A stretch of DNA of 64,000 nucleotides from Pseudofulvimonas gallinarii (GCF_004343305.1 NZ_SMAF01000009.1:1-64000), one strand, 5' to 3'; positions 18,857 to 33,420 are shown, counted from the first letter of the stretch. The notes: generated by a model not told the origin, from the letters alone. Program-made: numbers and translations.

Positions 18857-19417
18857 ATGCAAGCCAATCGGTCCCGATCCTTCCGCATCGTGCGCCGCCA
18901 GCGCACCGGCCTGCTGCTTGCGGGCCTGCTGGCCGGCGCCACCGGCCCGGCCCTGGCCGGCAGTCCCGTGGTCGCGCTGACCCCGAATCCGTTCGATTTC
19001 GGCGCCGTCACGGTCGGCCAGGACAGTCCGGCCCAGGCCTTCACGCTGGCCAACCCGACCAGTGATCCGATGACCCTGACCAGCGTCGGCCTCGGTGGCG
19101 CCGCACCCGCCCAGTACCAGCTGGTGTCCACCAACTGCGCCGGCGTCCTCGATCCGGGCAGCAGCTGCACGGTCAACGTGCGCTTCGCTCCGTCCGCCAC
19201 CGGTTCGCAGGTGGCGCTGATCCGCGTCCAGTACACGATGCCGCCGCCGGCTCCTCCGGGCGGCCAGGAGATCACCGCGACGCTGTTCGGCACCGGCGTG
19301 GCGGCGCCGGTCGCGCCGCCGCGGCCTGTGCCGGGCCCCGGCGCGCTCGCCGTCGGCCTGCTGGCGCTGCTGGGCGTGGTCACCGGCCTGCGCGCGTTGC
19401 GCCGCCAGCCGGGCTGA
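18857..19417 (+). CDS. secreted anchor-D-like (ASPM/SPD-2/hydin-type) protein with C-terminal membrane anchor
   Basis: A 186-residue protein. A signal peptide (TGLLLAGLLAGATGPALA) is followed by one Ig-like domain of the choice-of-anchor D type: LTPNPFDFGAVTVGQDSPAQ, LVSTNCAGVLDPGSSCTVNV and RFAPSATGSQ are standard signatures of that fold. The C-terminus has Pro-Gly, a hydrophobic helix and basic residues (PGPGALAVGLLALLGVVTGL, then RALRRQPG), the layout of IPTL/PEP-type C-terminal sorting signals, though the sequence fits no named signal exactly. The start is supported by AGGGGAAAAGC. The protein is probably exported and held in a membrane until processed. Function unknown. Confidence 0.75.
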   Translation: MQANRSRSFRIVRRQRTGLLLAGLLAGATGPALAGSPVVALTPNPFDFGAVTVGQDSPAQAFTLANPTSDPMTLTSVGLGGAAPAQYQLVSTNCAGVLDPGSSCTVNVRFAPSATGSQVALIRVQYTMPPPAPPGGQEITATLFGTGVAAPVAPPRPVPGPGALAVGLLALLGVVTGLRALRRQPG

Positions 19418-19438
19418 GGCCATCGCTGTCACCGGACT

Positions 19439-19462
19439 GCCGCGGCGTCATGGCGCCGCGGC
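19439..19462 (+). terminator. hairpin after the anchor-D-like gene
   Basis: Perfect 9-bp arms GCCGCGGCG / CGCCGCGGC with a 6-base loop TCATGG, between 19417 and parC. There is no U-tract; it may slow or end transcription, or simply be GC-rich spacer. Confidence 0.4.
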
Positions 19463-19519
19463 GCCGGATTCCGGCACAATCGTGGGCTTCGCTGGCAAGC
19501 GCACGACCCACCTTTCCGA

Positions 19520-21754
19520 ATGAGCAACCAGATGCCGGGCTTCGAGCCCGTCCCGCTGCGCCAGTACGCCGAGAACGCGTACCTGGACTACTCGATGTAC
19601 GTCATCCTGGACCGCGCCCTGCCGTTCATCGGTGACGGCCTGAAGCCGGTCCAGCGGCGCATCGTCTACGCCATGAGCGAACTGGGGCTGTCCGCTGGCG
19701 CCAAACCCAAGAAGGCCGCGCGCACGGTCGGCGACGTGATCGGCAAGTTCCACCCGCACGGCGACAGCGCCTGCTACGAAGCGCTGGTGCTGATGGCGCA
19801 GCCGTTTTCCTACCGCTATCCGCTGATCGACGGCCAGGGCAACTTCGGTTCGCCCGACGATCCGAAGTCCTTCGCGGCGATGCGCTACACCGAAGCACGC
19901 CTGACCCGCTTCACCGAGCTGCTGATCGAGGAACTGGGCCAGGGCACGGTCGACTGGCAGCCGAACTTCGACGGCACCCTGGAAGAACCCAAGTTCCTGC
20001 CGGCCCGCGTGCCGACGCTGCTGCTCAACGGCGTCACCGGCATCGCCGTCGGCATGGCCACCGACATTCCGCCGCACAACCTGCGCGAAGTCGCCAGCGC
20101 CTGCATCCGCCTGCTCGACGATCCCGAAGCGACGGTGCGCGACCTGTGCGAGCACATCCCGGCGCCGGACTTCCCGACCGAAGCGGAAATCGTCACGCCG
20201 CGCGTCGAACTGCAGAAGCTGTACGAGACGGGCAATGGTTCGTTGCGCGCCCGTGCCGTCTACGTGCGCGAGAACGGCAACATCGTCCTCACCGCGCTGC
20301 CGCACCAGGTATCGCCGGCGAAGATCATCGAGCAGATCGCCACGCAGATGCGCGCCAAGAAGCTGCCGCTGCTGGAAGACGTGCGCGACGAGTCGGACCA
20401 CGAGAATCCGGTGCGCCTGGTGCTGATCCCGCGCAGCAACCGCGTCGACGCCGAAGAGCTGATGAACCACCTGTTCGCGACCACTGACCTGGAGAAGAGC
20501 TACCGCGTCAACTTCAACGTCATCGGCCTGGACGGCCGGCCGCAGGTGAAGAACCTGCGCGCGCTGCTGGAGGAATGGCTGCAGTTCCGCACCGACACTG
20601 TGCGCCGCCGCCTGCAGCACCGCCTCGACCGCGTGCAGCGCCGCCTGCACATCCTCGCCGGCCTGCTGGTCGCCTACCTCAACCTCGACGAGGTGATCCG
20701 CATCATCCGCAGCGAGGACAAGCCGAAGCCGGTGCTGATGGCGCGCTTCGACCTCAGCGAGGACCAGGCCGAGGCGATCCTTGAGACGAAGCTGCGCCAC
20801 CTGGCGCGCCTGGAGGAAATGAAGATCCGCGGCGAGCAGGAGGAACTGGAGCGCGAGGCACAGCGCATCGAGGGCATCCTCGGCTCCAGGGCCAGGCTGA
20901 AGAAGCTGATCAAGGACGAACTGGCCGCCGATGCCGAGGATCATGGCGATCCGCGCCGCTCGCCGCTGGTCGAGCGCGAAGCCGCGCAGGCGCTGTCCGC
21001 CACCGACCTGGCCCCTTCCGAACCGGTGACCGTCGTGCTGTCGGAAAAGGGCTGGGTGCGCGCCGCCAAGGGCCACGATGTCGATGCCGCCAATCTCTCC
21101 TACCGCGAAGGCGACCGCCTGCTGCTTGCAGTCGCCGGGCGCAGCAACCAGCAGGTCGCGTTCCTCGACTCCAGCGGGCGAAGCTACAGCGTTGCCGCGC
21201 ATACGCTGCCGTCGGCACGCGGCAATGGCGAACCCCTGACCGGGCGCTTCACGCCACCGGCCGGCGCGCGCTTCCAGGCGCTGGCCACCGGCATCGAATC
21301 GCAGCGCCTCGTGCTCGCCTCCAGCGCCGGCTACGGTTTCGTCACGCAGTTCGAGAACCTGCTCGGCCGCAACAAGTCCGGCAAGCAGTTGATCAGCGTG
21401 CCCGACGGCGCCGACGTGCTGCAGCCGGCGCTGGTGACGGATGCCGACGGCGACCTGCTCTGCGTCGCCACCAATGCCGGCCACCTGCTGGTGTTCCGCG
21501 TCGCCGACCTGCCGGAGCTCGACAAGGGCAAGGGCAACAAGCTGATCGACATTCCGAAGAAGGCCGCGACGGCGGGCGAGAAGGTCGTCGGCATCGCCGT
21601 CATCGGCGCCGGACGCGAACTGATCGTCCACGCCGGCAGCCGTTACCTGCGCCTGAAGGCCGGCGACCTTGCCGCCTATACCGGCGAGCGCGCACAGCGC
21701 GGCGGCACGCTGCCGCGCGGCTTCACGCGCGTCGACCGCATCGAGTCGGAATGA
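19520..21754 (+). CDS. parC: DNA topoisomerase IV subunit A
   Basis: A 744-residue type IIA topoisomerase subunit that decatenates daughter chromosomes with ParE. The catalytic tyrosine is Tyr123 in MRYTEARLT. The quinolone-resistance region reads [12 protein letters not shown], with Ser83 and Glu87 at the positions of E. coli ParC Ser80 and Glu84, so it looks wild type. DNA-gate segments ([32 protein letters not shown]) and the C-terminal beta-pinwheel follow. The GyrA-box QRRGGKG-type motif is absent, which with the length separates it from GyrA. parE is not in the window. Confidence 0.96.
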   Translation: MSNQMPGFEPVPLRQYAENAYLDYSMYVILDRALPFIGDGLKPVQRRIVYAMSELGLSAGAKPKKAARTVGDVIGKFHPHGDSACYEALVLMAQPFSYRYPLIDGQGNFGSPDDPKSFAAMRYTEARLTRFTELLIEELGQGTVDWQPNFDGTLEEPKFLPARVPTLLLNGVTGIAVGMATDIPPHNLREVASACIRLLDDPEATVRDLCEHIPAPDFPTEAEIVTPRVELQKLYETGNGSLRARAVYVRENGNIVLTALPHQVSPAKIIEQIATQMRAKKLPLLEDVRDESDHENPVRLVLIPRSNRVDAEELMNHLFATTDLEKSYRVNFNVIGLDGRPQVKNLRALLEEWLQFRTDTVRRRLQHRLDRVQRRLHILAGLLVAYLNLDEVIRIIRSEDKPKPVLMARFDLSEDQAEAILETKLRHLARLEEMKIRGEQEELEREAQRIEGILGSRARLKKLIKDELAADAEDHGDPRRSPLVEREAAQALSATDLAPSEPVTVVLSEKGWVRAAKGHDVDAANLSYREGDRLLLAVAGRSNQQVAFLDSSGRSYSVAAHTLPSARGNGEPLTGRFTPPAGARFQALATGIESQRLVLASSAGYGFVTQFENLLGRNKSGKQLISVPDGADVLQPALVTDADGDLLCVATNAGHLLVFRVADLPELDKGKGNKLIDIPKKAATAGEKVVGIAVIGAGRELIVHAGSRYLRLKAGDLAAYTGERAQRGGTLPRGFTRVDRIESE

Positions 21755-22264
21755 CGCCAGCCAAGGCCACCTGACCGGGGCCGCCCTGAGGGCGCGCCTC
21801 GCGAACCGGCATGGGCCGTTCGCGCCCGCACCGGTGCCGGTGATAGGTTTTCCGCGGCTCTCCCGCTTACCTGGATGAGGCCCGGACTGGTCCCTCCGTG
21901 ACCGGCCCACGGCGACATCCAGGTAGCCACATGAAGTCCCAGCCACCCCTGCCGTACGGGCAATACGGCCCGGCACATGCGCCGACTCCGGACGCCGGTC
22001 GCCATCCCGGTCCCCAGCGGCCTGCGGCGACCCACGGCTGCAGCCCTGAGCCGACCGGGCCGGGCGCGTCCTTTGCATCCACGCTGGCCGCCGCGCAGCC
22101 CCGCGGTCCCGGCCTTGCCCGTCCACCTCGTGCCCGGGTTTCCGGCCCGGCAGTCCGCCGCCCGCGCTGTTCCGCTCGCGGCGCCCTGCACGCGCATTCC
22201 CGTCCACTGGGATGCGGACGGAACCGGATGCCCGTCTCCCTTGGCGACCACAAGTGAGGATCCC
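21755..22264. other. 510-base intergenic region, no gene seen
   Basis: Between parC and the first of the tandem secreted proteins I see no supported gene. A 9-bp inverted repeat ACCTGGATG / CATCCAGGT, about 38 bases apart, lies near 21870-21925 and might be a regulatory or RNA element. The right end carries TGAGGA, the ribosome-binding site of the next gene. Confidence 0.5.
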
Positions 22265-23548
22265 ATGAAATCCCTGCGCTCGAACTCCAATCCCTCCACC
22301 CTGCGCCGCAGCAGCCGGCTGGTTGTTCCACTGCTGTTGGCCGTGGCCGGCAATGCCGGTGCCGTGGTCGACACCATCATCAATTTCGAGTCCTTTCCGC
22401 CGGAACTCGAGCTTCTCCCGGGGCAGGTCCACAACGAAAACGGATTCACGCTGCAGGTCGTGTCGCCCGGTTCCTCCTTCTGGATCCAGCCGTGGGGCGA
22501 TCCTGACAACGTGCTGGCCATCGCGCCGTTTTCCGCCATCGGCACGGGCGACACGCTGGCCATCCGCCACGCGTCAGACCGGCCGTTCCGTTTCATCGCC
22601 TACGACTTCCGGTCCGGCGACGACCTGCCCTCCGATACGGTCGACCTGGTCGGCCTGCGGAATGGAGAGCAGACCGAACTCGTCGCCAACCTGCAAAGTG
22701 CCAGCTCTGGCTGGGTGACCCGGGCAGGCGAATTCCACGGCCGCATCGACACCCTGCACATCGTCGGCGTCCAACCGCAACAGGCCATGCTGCTTCTGGA
22801 CAACCTGCAACTGGAGAAACCGCTGGAGGAGATCTTCCTCCACAGTGGCCCCGCCAGACTGGCGATTCCGGCGCCGGGCCTGGACGGCCTTCACCCCGCC
22901 GGTTTCATTACCCTGCTCGAGGCTCCGCTCGACACCCGGCACGCCTATGCGACCGGCTGGTTCATCCGCACGGATGCCGATACCACGCAGGTCCGGCAAC
23001 CGGCTCCCGATGTCGCCGTATCCTCCGGCAACGTTGCCAATTTCCAGTGGCATTCGGTTGGCGCCGCCGGGCTGCAGGCGTGGCAGTCCGTCGTCCTGCA
23101 TGCGGATCCCGGGGCGCCGGACAATGGCGGCATATGGATCCGCTGGATACTGAGGTTGACCAACCCGACCAGCACCGATCTAACGGTCGACGTCTTCGCC
23201 TACGCCGACCAGACACCCTTCGGCAGCTACGACGTATCCGCCGACCTCATGCGCGGCAATGACTGGCTTCGCGCGTTCCACGACAAGGGCTACATGGATT
23301 TCCATGGCGTCGATGCCGACCTTTACCGGGTGGCGCCCTATCCGGACCTGGCGGTGGACCTCAATGACGATGCCCTGGACCTGGACAACTCGGGTACGCC
23401 CTTCCAGGGCGACTACACCGCCGCCTTCCAGTGGCAGAAGCGCCTGCTGCCGGCGAACGGTCAGCTGACCTTCGAATGGATGCAGACGCTCAACCTGCCG
23501 GCGACCGTCGACACCCTGTTCGCGGACGGCTTCGAGAGCATCCACTAA
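22265..23548 (+). CDS. secreted paralogous protein 1 of three, F-x-D-G-F-E terminus
   Basis: A 427-residue protein with a signal peptide (RLVVPLLLAVAGNAGA) and two beta-rich halves. Half one has INFESFPPELELLPGQ, RHASDRPFRFIAYDFRSGD and IDTLHIVGVQPQQAMLLLDN. Half two has AYATGWFIRTDADTTQVRQP, RLTNPTSTDLTVDVFAYADQ and the closing LPANGQLTFEWMQ. It ends VDTLFADGFESIH. The same order of phrases recurs in the next two genes, which shows tandem duplication. No enzyme motif is visible. The ATG follows TGAGGATCCC. I do not recognise the family; a structural or surface-binding role would fit, but that is inference. Confidence 0.75.
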   Translation: MKSLRSNSNPSTLRRSSRLVVPLLLAVAGNAGAVVDTIINFESFPPELELLPGQVHNENGFTLQVVSPGSSFWIQPWGDPDNVLAIAPFSAIGTGDTLAIRHASDRPFRFIAYDFRSGDDLPSDTVDLVGLRNGEQTELVANLQSASSGWVTRAGEFHGRIDTLHIVGVQPQQAMLLLDNLQLEKPLEEIFLHSGPARLAIPAPGLDGLHPAGFITLLEAPLDTRHAYATGWFIRTDADTTQVRQPAPDVAVSSGNVANFQWHSVGAAGLQAWQSVVLHADPGAPDNGGIWIRWILRLTNPTSTDLTVDVFAYADQTPFGSYDVSADLMRGNDWLRAFHDKGYMDFHGVDADLYRVAPYPDLAVDLNDDALDLDNSGTPFQGDYTAAFQWQKRLLPANGQLTFEWMQTLNLPATVDTLFADGFESIH

Positions 23549-23752
23549 CGAAGCAGCGCGGGTCCTCCGGGCCCGGAAATGAGGGACGGGCGGGAGACGG
23601 CGGATGCCCGCCAGCCCGGATACCCGACGCGTGCACCCAACCGGTGCCGGACCCTTCCGACCGTCACCGACTTTTCCTGCAAGATCAATATTTTGCTGAT
23701 GATGCCAGCATCGGATGGACGCCTCGGGCGCGCTACCGGCCCGGATTTTTCC

Positions 23753-23780
23753 TTGACTTCCCGAATCGATGCCATAAGTT
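23753..23780 (+). promoter_or_regulatory. predicted promoter of the broken paralog
   Basis: TTGACT (23753-23758), 16 bases, TAAGTT (23775-23780). Found by inspection. It is directly followed by a perfect Crp-type palindrome. Confidence 0.5.
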
Positions 23781-23796
23781 TGTGATTCACATCACA
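23781..23796. promoter_or_regulatory. Crp/Clp-type binding site
   Basis: TGTGA-TTCACA-TCACA, both half-sites matching the Crp consensus perfectly. In Xanthomonadales the Crp homologue Clp recognises this sequence. Lying just downstream of the predicted -10 and 27 bases before the start codon, it is placed for repression of that promoter; activation would need a different start site. Confidence 0.75.
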
Positions 23797-23822
23797 TTCT
23801 GTGGCAGACTCAGGGGGAATCC

Positions 23823-25093
23823 GTGAAAAAGCATTCCCATGGCGGGCGGACGGTCGCCTCACGCGCGTTTGCCGCCCTTCTGGCGGCAGGCCTGTTCCTG
23901 CCCGCCGCTGCATCCCTTGCCGCTCAAAGAGCCATCGGCTTTGATCCTTTCCGTTCACCAATGCGCCTGTGCCCGACGGCCAGGGTCATACGGAGGGCCG
24001 GTTCAACATCCGGGTGGAACCGGGCGAGTCATTCGCAATCGGATCAGGGAATCCCGGCAAGGGACTGGTCGTCGGGCCGGCGAGTCCGGTCGTGCCGGGC
24101 GACACCCTGGTGATCACCCACGTCGACGGACATCCATTCAAGATCCACTCGTTCGATCTTTATGCCCCGTACGGATCGCCCTCCGACGCAGTCGACATCA
24201 TCGGCAGGCTCAATGGCGTTCAGACGGAGATCCTCGCCGGTGTCAGTACCTCGAGCCACGAATGGGCGACCCGTCCCAGTGGATTCAACGGTTACATCGA
24301 CGAGCTGAGAATCGTCGGCGCCACGCCCGACGCCGACTCGCTCTACCTTGACAACCTCGTCGTGGAAGGGGAATCCATTCCGCCGCTCGGCGAGATCGTC
24401 CATGGCGCGTCGCGGATGGTGTTCCGCGCAGAAGGCCTGGACGACTGGGCGGATGGCGGATTCGGCCACTCACTGGAGTTCCCGGTCGGCGTCGATCATG
24501 CCATCGAGTCGGGCTGGTTCCTGCGCACGGGATCCGACACCAGCCAGGTGCGCCAGCCTGGGCCCGATACCGCCGAATACCATGGCGACAGCGCGACCTT
24601 TACCTGGGCCGATGTCGGCGCTGCAGGGCTGTCGGCCACGCTGACGGTCACCCTCCGGGACAGCTCGCCCGGTCTCCTCGGCACGCGGGGTTCGGCAAAC
24701 TGGACGTTGACCCTGTCCAATCCTTCCGGAACACCGGAGGTCGTGAACCTGTTCGCCTATTCCGACCTGATCCCCGACGGCAGCATGAAAGTGGAAGCGG
24801 ACCTGGTCAGGGATTACGACTGGCTGCGCGCCACAAGCGGGATGACGGAGGTCGAGTTCTTCGGCCGCGGCGCCGACGGTTACCAGGTCACCGCGTGGTC
24901 CGACCTTCTCGACCTGCTGAACTCGGTGACGACCACGCTCGACAACTCCGGCACGCCGTTTATCGGGGATTTCACGGCCGCGTTCCACTGGCAGGACCGG
25001 CCGCTGCCGGCGAATGGAAGCGTGACCTTCAACTGGGTCCACTCCGTCAACGAGCTGGCTGGTGACCGCCTGTTCGGCAATGGATTCGAATAG
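23823..25093 (+). pseudogene. secreted paralogous protein 2 of three, disrupted by a 1-nt deletion
   Basis: A GTG start after AGGGGGAATCC opens a signal peptide (FAALLAAGLFLPAAASLAAQ) that runs to AIGFD at 23945, then the frame is lost. From 23946 another frame continues SFPFTNAPVPDGQGHTEG and stays open to the end. Restoring one T gives IGFDSFPF, matching INFESFPP of paralog 1, so a single-base deletion at about 23945-23946 explains the break. The restored protein would be 423 residues and keeps every family phrase (HPFKIHSFDLYAP, ESGWFLRTGSDTSQVRQP, LPANGSVTFNWVHS) and the end DRLFGNGFE. It may be a real recent pseudogene, a phase-variable gene or a sequencing error; the downstream part shows no other decay. 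Confidence 0.85.
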
Positions 25094-25192
25094 CGACCCT
25101 GACCGCGATCCGGCCAGGAGGGGAATGCCGCAGGCGGCGACCAGATCGACTTCCACGCTGCAGGCATCCGTCCGCACCTCGGAGGAACGAAG

Positions 25193-26449
25193 ATGAAGAA
25201 GCGCAGCAATACCCCAGGACAACGCGCCGGCCGGCCCGCTTTCGCCGCGACGGCGCTCTTTCTGGCAACGGCCGCCCCGGTCCAGGCACAAACCATCATC
25301 GGTTTCGAAGGCATGCCCACGGGGCAATTGATGGTGGACCAGACCGAAACCGAACAGGGTTACGCGTTTACGAATGTCTGGGGCGACCAGTTCGACATCA
25401 TCGACGAAAACATCTCCAACCAACTGCTGGCGATCGGCCAGTATGGCGCAGTCGCCCAGGGCGACGTTCTGGTGGTGCGCAGGGAAGACGGCCGGCCCTT
25501 CTGGTTCGACCGCTTCGATCTGCGCTCTGCCAGTAGCTACCACTCCGACTCCATCGATATGGTCGGATACATCGCCGATACGCTCATATTCGCTCTTGCA
25601 GAGGTGAACACAAACACCTCCGCGTGGTTGACCCGCCCCAGTGGATTCGGCGCACCAATCAGCGAGCTGCACCTGGTGGGCGCGACGGCAGGGCAGATGG
25701 CGCTGTACCTGGACAACTTCGTGTTCCGGGCAACAGCAGGTGGTGGGACGATCACGGATGGCGGCGCACGGGTGCACTTCAGTGATTTCGGCGTCGTCGG
25801 ATATGCCGAGGGTGGATTCAATGTGCGGCTGGAATTTCCCGCAGGCCTCAACCATGGCTACGAGGTCGGCTGGTTCCTGCGCACCGGACCGGATCCGGCG
25901 CAGGTACGGCAGCCGATCCCGGACAGCGCGACTTATGAAAGCGACACTGCGACCTTCACCTGGTCCGGCGACGGCATCGGCGGCCTGACGGCGCAACTGG
26001 TAGTGGTCATCGAAGACACTTCGCCCGCGCAGGTGGGTTCCAGCGGCGCCAGCCGCTGGACCCTGACGCTCGGGAATCCGGACGCCGAGCCCAGGACGGT
26101 GAATCTCTTTGCGTATACCGACATCGACGCGGACGCCAGCACCGACAACACCGCGGTGCTTGCCCAAGCCAATGAGCGGATCCAGGTGACCGGGCCAGCC
26201 CACAGCATCATCGACATACACGGCATAGGGGCCGACCGTTACCAGGTGGAAGCCCACCCGGGCCTGCTCTCACTGCTCGCAACCGACTTCCTCACACTGC
26301 AGAACACCGGACTGCCGATGACGGGCGACTACACGGGTGCCCTGCAATGGCAGGATCGGTCAGTGCCCGCCAAGGGCACCCTGACCTTCGAATGGACGAT
26401 CTCGGCGACCACCGCTGACATCCTCTTCATCAACGGTTTCGAAGGCTGA
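25193..26449 (+). CDS. secreted paralogous protein 3 of three, F-x-N-G-F-E terminus
   Basis: A 418-residue protein with a signal peptide (FAATALFLATAAPVQAQ) and the same two-part layout as the two upstream paralogs: TIIGFEGMPTGQLMVDQ, REDGRPFWFDRFDLRSAS, ISELHLVGATAGQMALYLDN, then YEVGWFLRTGPDPAQVRQP, WTLTLGNPDAEPRTVNLFAY and VPAKGTLTFEWT. It ends DILFINGFEG. The ATG follows a strong GGAGGAACGAAG. The three genes lie within 4.2 kb on one strand and probably arose by duplication. No catalytic residues, transmembrane anchor or known domain are visible. Function unknown. Confidence 0.78.
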   Translation: MKKRSNTPGQRAGRPAFAATALFLATAAPVQAQTIIGFEGMPTGQLMVDQTETEQGYAFTNVWGDQFDIIDENISNQLLAIGQYGAVAQGDVLVVRREDGRPFWFDRFDLRSASSYHSDSIDMVGYIADTLIFALAEVNTNTSAWLTRPSGFGAPISELHLVGATAGQMALYLDNFVFRATAGGGTITDGGARVHFSDFGVVGYAEGGFNVRLEFPAGLNHGYEVGWFLRTGPDPAQVRQPIPDSATYESDTATFTWSGDGIGGLTAQLVVVIEDTSPAQVGSSGASRWTLTLGNPDAEPRTVNLFAYTDIDADASTDNTAVLAQANERIQVTGPAHSIIDIHGIGADRYQVEAHPGLLSLLATDFLTLQNTGLPMTGDYTGALQWQDRSVPAKGTLTFEWTISATTADILFINGFEG

Positions 26450-26538
26450 TTCCCTCCCTGTAGTCGGCGCCGGGTCCTGGAGTGCGCCACCCCGGCGCGG
26501 CCTTCGCTAGACTGCGCGGCAACCTTCAAGTCGCCGCA

Positions 26539-27765
26539 ATGACCCGTCGCCTTCTCCTGACTTCCGCGCTGGCAGCACTTTGCCTGGCGGCCACGCTTGC
26601 GCTGTTCCTCACGCGCGGCTGGGTTCATCTGGGCGTACCGCATTTCCATCCGGAGCTGCGCCCTTTCACCGACACCAAGGCGCATCTGGAAACCGCGGCG
26701 GGTTGCCGCATCGGCCTCGGCGAATGGCAGGGCTCGGCCTGCTTCGTGCCCGATGCCGTCACGGTGCCGCGCGCGCAGACCTACCAGCCCTGGCTGTTCC
26801 TCCATGACCTCGGCCTGCTGCCGTACCAGCATTACAGCGTCGTGGCCTGGGTCATGATCGTCCTGTTCTGGCTGGCGTATGCGCGACTGGCGGCACCCGA
26901 CGGGCCGCGGCAAGCCCTGGTCGCCCTGCTGGTCGCGCTCACCGCAGGCGTGCAGCTGGGCGTCGAGCGCGGCAATTTCGACCTGTTCGTGTTCGTGCTG
27001 ATGGCGATGGCGGCACTGGCGTTGCCACGGCGCAGACGCGCCGGATTCGCTGTCGGCACCGCGCTCCTGGCCTTCGCCACCGCGCTGAAGCTGTACACCG
27101 GCGCGGCGACACTGTTGAGCTGGCTGGCGGCAAGGCAATGGCACTGGCGCGCGGCTGCCATCAGCGCACTGATGCTGGCCGCGGCGATCGCGATCGTCGG
27201 GCCCGCCGAGCTGCTGGCCCTGGGCGCGGAAGCGCCGGAAGGCGCGACACGCTTTTCCACCGGCATTCCGTGGCTGGCACAGGCACTGGGTTGGCCGGCG
27301 GCGCTCGCGCTGGCATCCGTCGCGGCGCTGTCGGCCGGCGTCCTGTGCTGGCGTCGATGCGTCCCGCTTTACGCAGCCCTGTCCAGGCTGCCGCCGGCCA
27401 GCCGCACGGCGCTGCACCTCAGCGCCTTCAGCGCGGTGCCACTGTTCGCGCTCAAGGCCAGCTACGACTACCGTTTCGTGATCTGGCTGCCGGCCGTCCT
27501 GTGCCTGCTGAAGCTGGCGTCGCTCCCGGGCGCGCGCGGCATCGGTGCGCTGAGCGTCGTGCTGTTCTTCCTAGCCGCCGGCATGGAACTGCCGCTGTCT
27601 CAGATCGAGCACTGGTCGCAGACGTCGCTCGACTTCGCCGCGTCCGGGACCGTGCAAGGCCTGGTGTTGCTGAAACAGTTGTCGGCATTGCTGCTGGCGG
27701 CCTTGATCGGCTCGCTCAGCTTGGTCGATCTGTACGGCACGTATCGGCAGCGAAGTACCGCCTGA
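26539..27765 (+). CDS. GT87-like polytopic membrane glycosyltransferase
   Basis: A 408-residue membrane protein with roughly ten hydrophobic helices (LLLTSALAALCLAATLALFL, VVAWVMIVLFWLAYARL, ALVALLVALTAGVQL and others). Phrases typical of the DUF2029/GT87 mannosyl/arabinosyltransferase group are present: GVERGNFDLFVFVLM, GTALLAFATALKLYTG and SYDYRFVIWLP near the end. Such enzymes use polyprenyl-phosphate sugars at the outer face of the inner membrane. An earlier in-frame start at 26482 would put extra residues before a clear membrane-start MTRRLLLT, so 26539 was chosen. It stands alone, with no other glycan genes nearby, so the acceptor is unknown. Confidence 0.7.
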   Translation: MTRRLLLTSALAALCLAATLALFLTRGWVHLGVPHFHPELRPFTDTKAHLETAAGCRIGLGEWQGSACFVPDAVTVPRAQTYQPWLFLHDLGLLPYQHYSVVAWVMIVLFWLAYARLAAPDGPRQALVALLVALTAGVQLGVERGNFDLFVFVLMAMAALALPRRRRAGFAVGTALLAFATALKLYTGAATLLSWLAARQWHWRAAAISALMLAAAIAIVGPAELLALGAEAPEGATRFSTGIPWLAQALGWPAALALASVAALSAGVLCWRRCVPLYAALSRLPPASRTALHLSAFSAVPLFALKASYDYRFVIWLPAVLCLLKLASLPGARGIGALSVVLFFLAAGMELPLSQIEHWSQTSLDFAASGTVQGLVLLKQLSALLLAALIGSLSLVDLYGTYRQRSTA

Positions 27766-27791
27766 CGGGTCCGTGCGCCGGCACGGACCCG
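27766..27791. terminator. bidirectional terminator hairpin
   Basis: Perfect 11-bp arms CGGGTCCGTGC / GCACGGACCCG with a 4-base loop between two convergent genes, starting right after the stop at 27765 and ending 7 bases before the RND gene end. Confidence 0.6.
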
Positions 27792-27798
27792 CCGCGTA

Positions 27799-32139
<4,341 letters not shown>

Positions 32140-32143
<4 letters not shown>

Positions 32144-33420
32144 GGTGTCACTCCGGTGGCGCCTTCGGCTTCGACGATGAAGGGTTGCGCCGTCAGGCGC
32201 TGGATTTCGATGAGCGCCCGACGCGCATCCAGCGCCGACGCCAGCCGCTCGTTCTGCAGGCTGACGATGTCGGCCTGCACCTGCGCCCATTCCAGCCAGG
32301 GCAAAGCACCGGCACGGAAGGCGACCTCGGCTGCCTGCTCGGTCCGCCGCAGCAGCGGCATCAGCTCGCTGTCGATGCGCTGCACGTCGCTGCGCGCGCC
32401 GACATAGCGACCATGCGCTTCGAGCAGCGCCGCGCGCAGGGCGACGTCCTCGACTTCCCGCTCGATGGACAGCGCCGCCAGTTCGGCACGCGCGGCGCGC
32501 ACGCCGGTTTCCGCGCGGGCGCGGCTGCCGAGCGGAATGCCGATGGCGGCCACCAGCGCCACGTCGCCTTCGGCCTGCAGCCGCCGCACGCCCACCTGCC
32601 AGTCGATGTCCGGCGTGCGCCGGGTTTCCGCAAGGCGCAACCGTGCCTCGCGGACGCGCGCCTCGTCGGCGAAGCGCTGCAGTGCCGGCGTGGTGTCGAT
32701 CAACGTCAGGAGGCTGTCGACTGCGGGGATGTCCGGCAGCTGCGTGATGACGCCTACCGTCGCCGGCGGATCATCGCGGTCGGTGCCGCGCCAGAGCAGC
32801 GCCAGCCGTCGCCAGGCCGCGCCGGCGTCGACGCTCGCACGCTCGTGCGCCAGCTGCGCCCTGACAACCGCCGCTTCCGCCGCCAGTGCCGATGATTCCG
32901 GCGCGCCCCCGATGCGATGGCGCTGTCGAGCCACCTGCACCGTACGCTCGCGCAAGGCGATGCCTTCTTCGGCAATCGCCTTGCGTGCCTGTGCGTCGGC
33001 CAGGTCCAGGTAACGCCGGGCGACTTCCGCCAGCAGGTCCAGGCGCCGGGCTTCGCGTTCCAGCGCGAGCGCATCGATGCGGGCGCTGGCAAGCAGCTGC
33101 CGCGCCTCACGCTTGCCACCGCGCTCCAGCACCGACGACAGGCTCAGTGAAACCTCCGCCCGCCTGATACCCGCGTGGTCGCCCGTGCCGATCGCGTTTT
33201 CCACGTCGGCCAGCATGCGCAGCGGCGGCCGGAATACCGCCTCGTCGCGCTCGGCGTCGAGACGCTCACGTTGCCTGTCGTACAGCCGCAACGCCGGGTG
33301 CGCCGCGGCGACTCGCGCTACGGCCTCGTCGAGCGTGAGCGACGACGATTCAGGGGGCAAGGCAAAAACCGGTCCCGGCAGGGACACAAGGACGGCGAAC
33401 GCCGCCGAGATTCGAAACAT
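32140..33420 (-). CDS. czcC: CzcC-type outer-membrane efflux channel
   Basis: A 426-residue TolC-family protein that completes the Czc tripartite pump. It has a signal peptide (RISAAFAVLVSLPGPVFA), the family start SSLTLDEAVARVAAAHPALR, RRAEVSLSLSSVLERGGKRE, and long Ala/Arg/Glu helices. The CzcC-like features AEVARRYLDLADAQARKAIA and WLEWAQVQADIVSLQNERL are present. The ATG at 33420 has GGAG eight bases upstream; a GTG three codons earlier is less likely. It is first in the czcCBA order, 77 bases after a small His-rich protein gene, and ends in an ATGA overlap with czcB. Confidence 0.92.
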
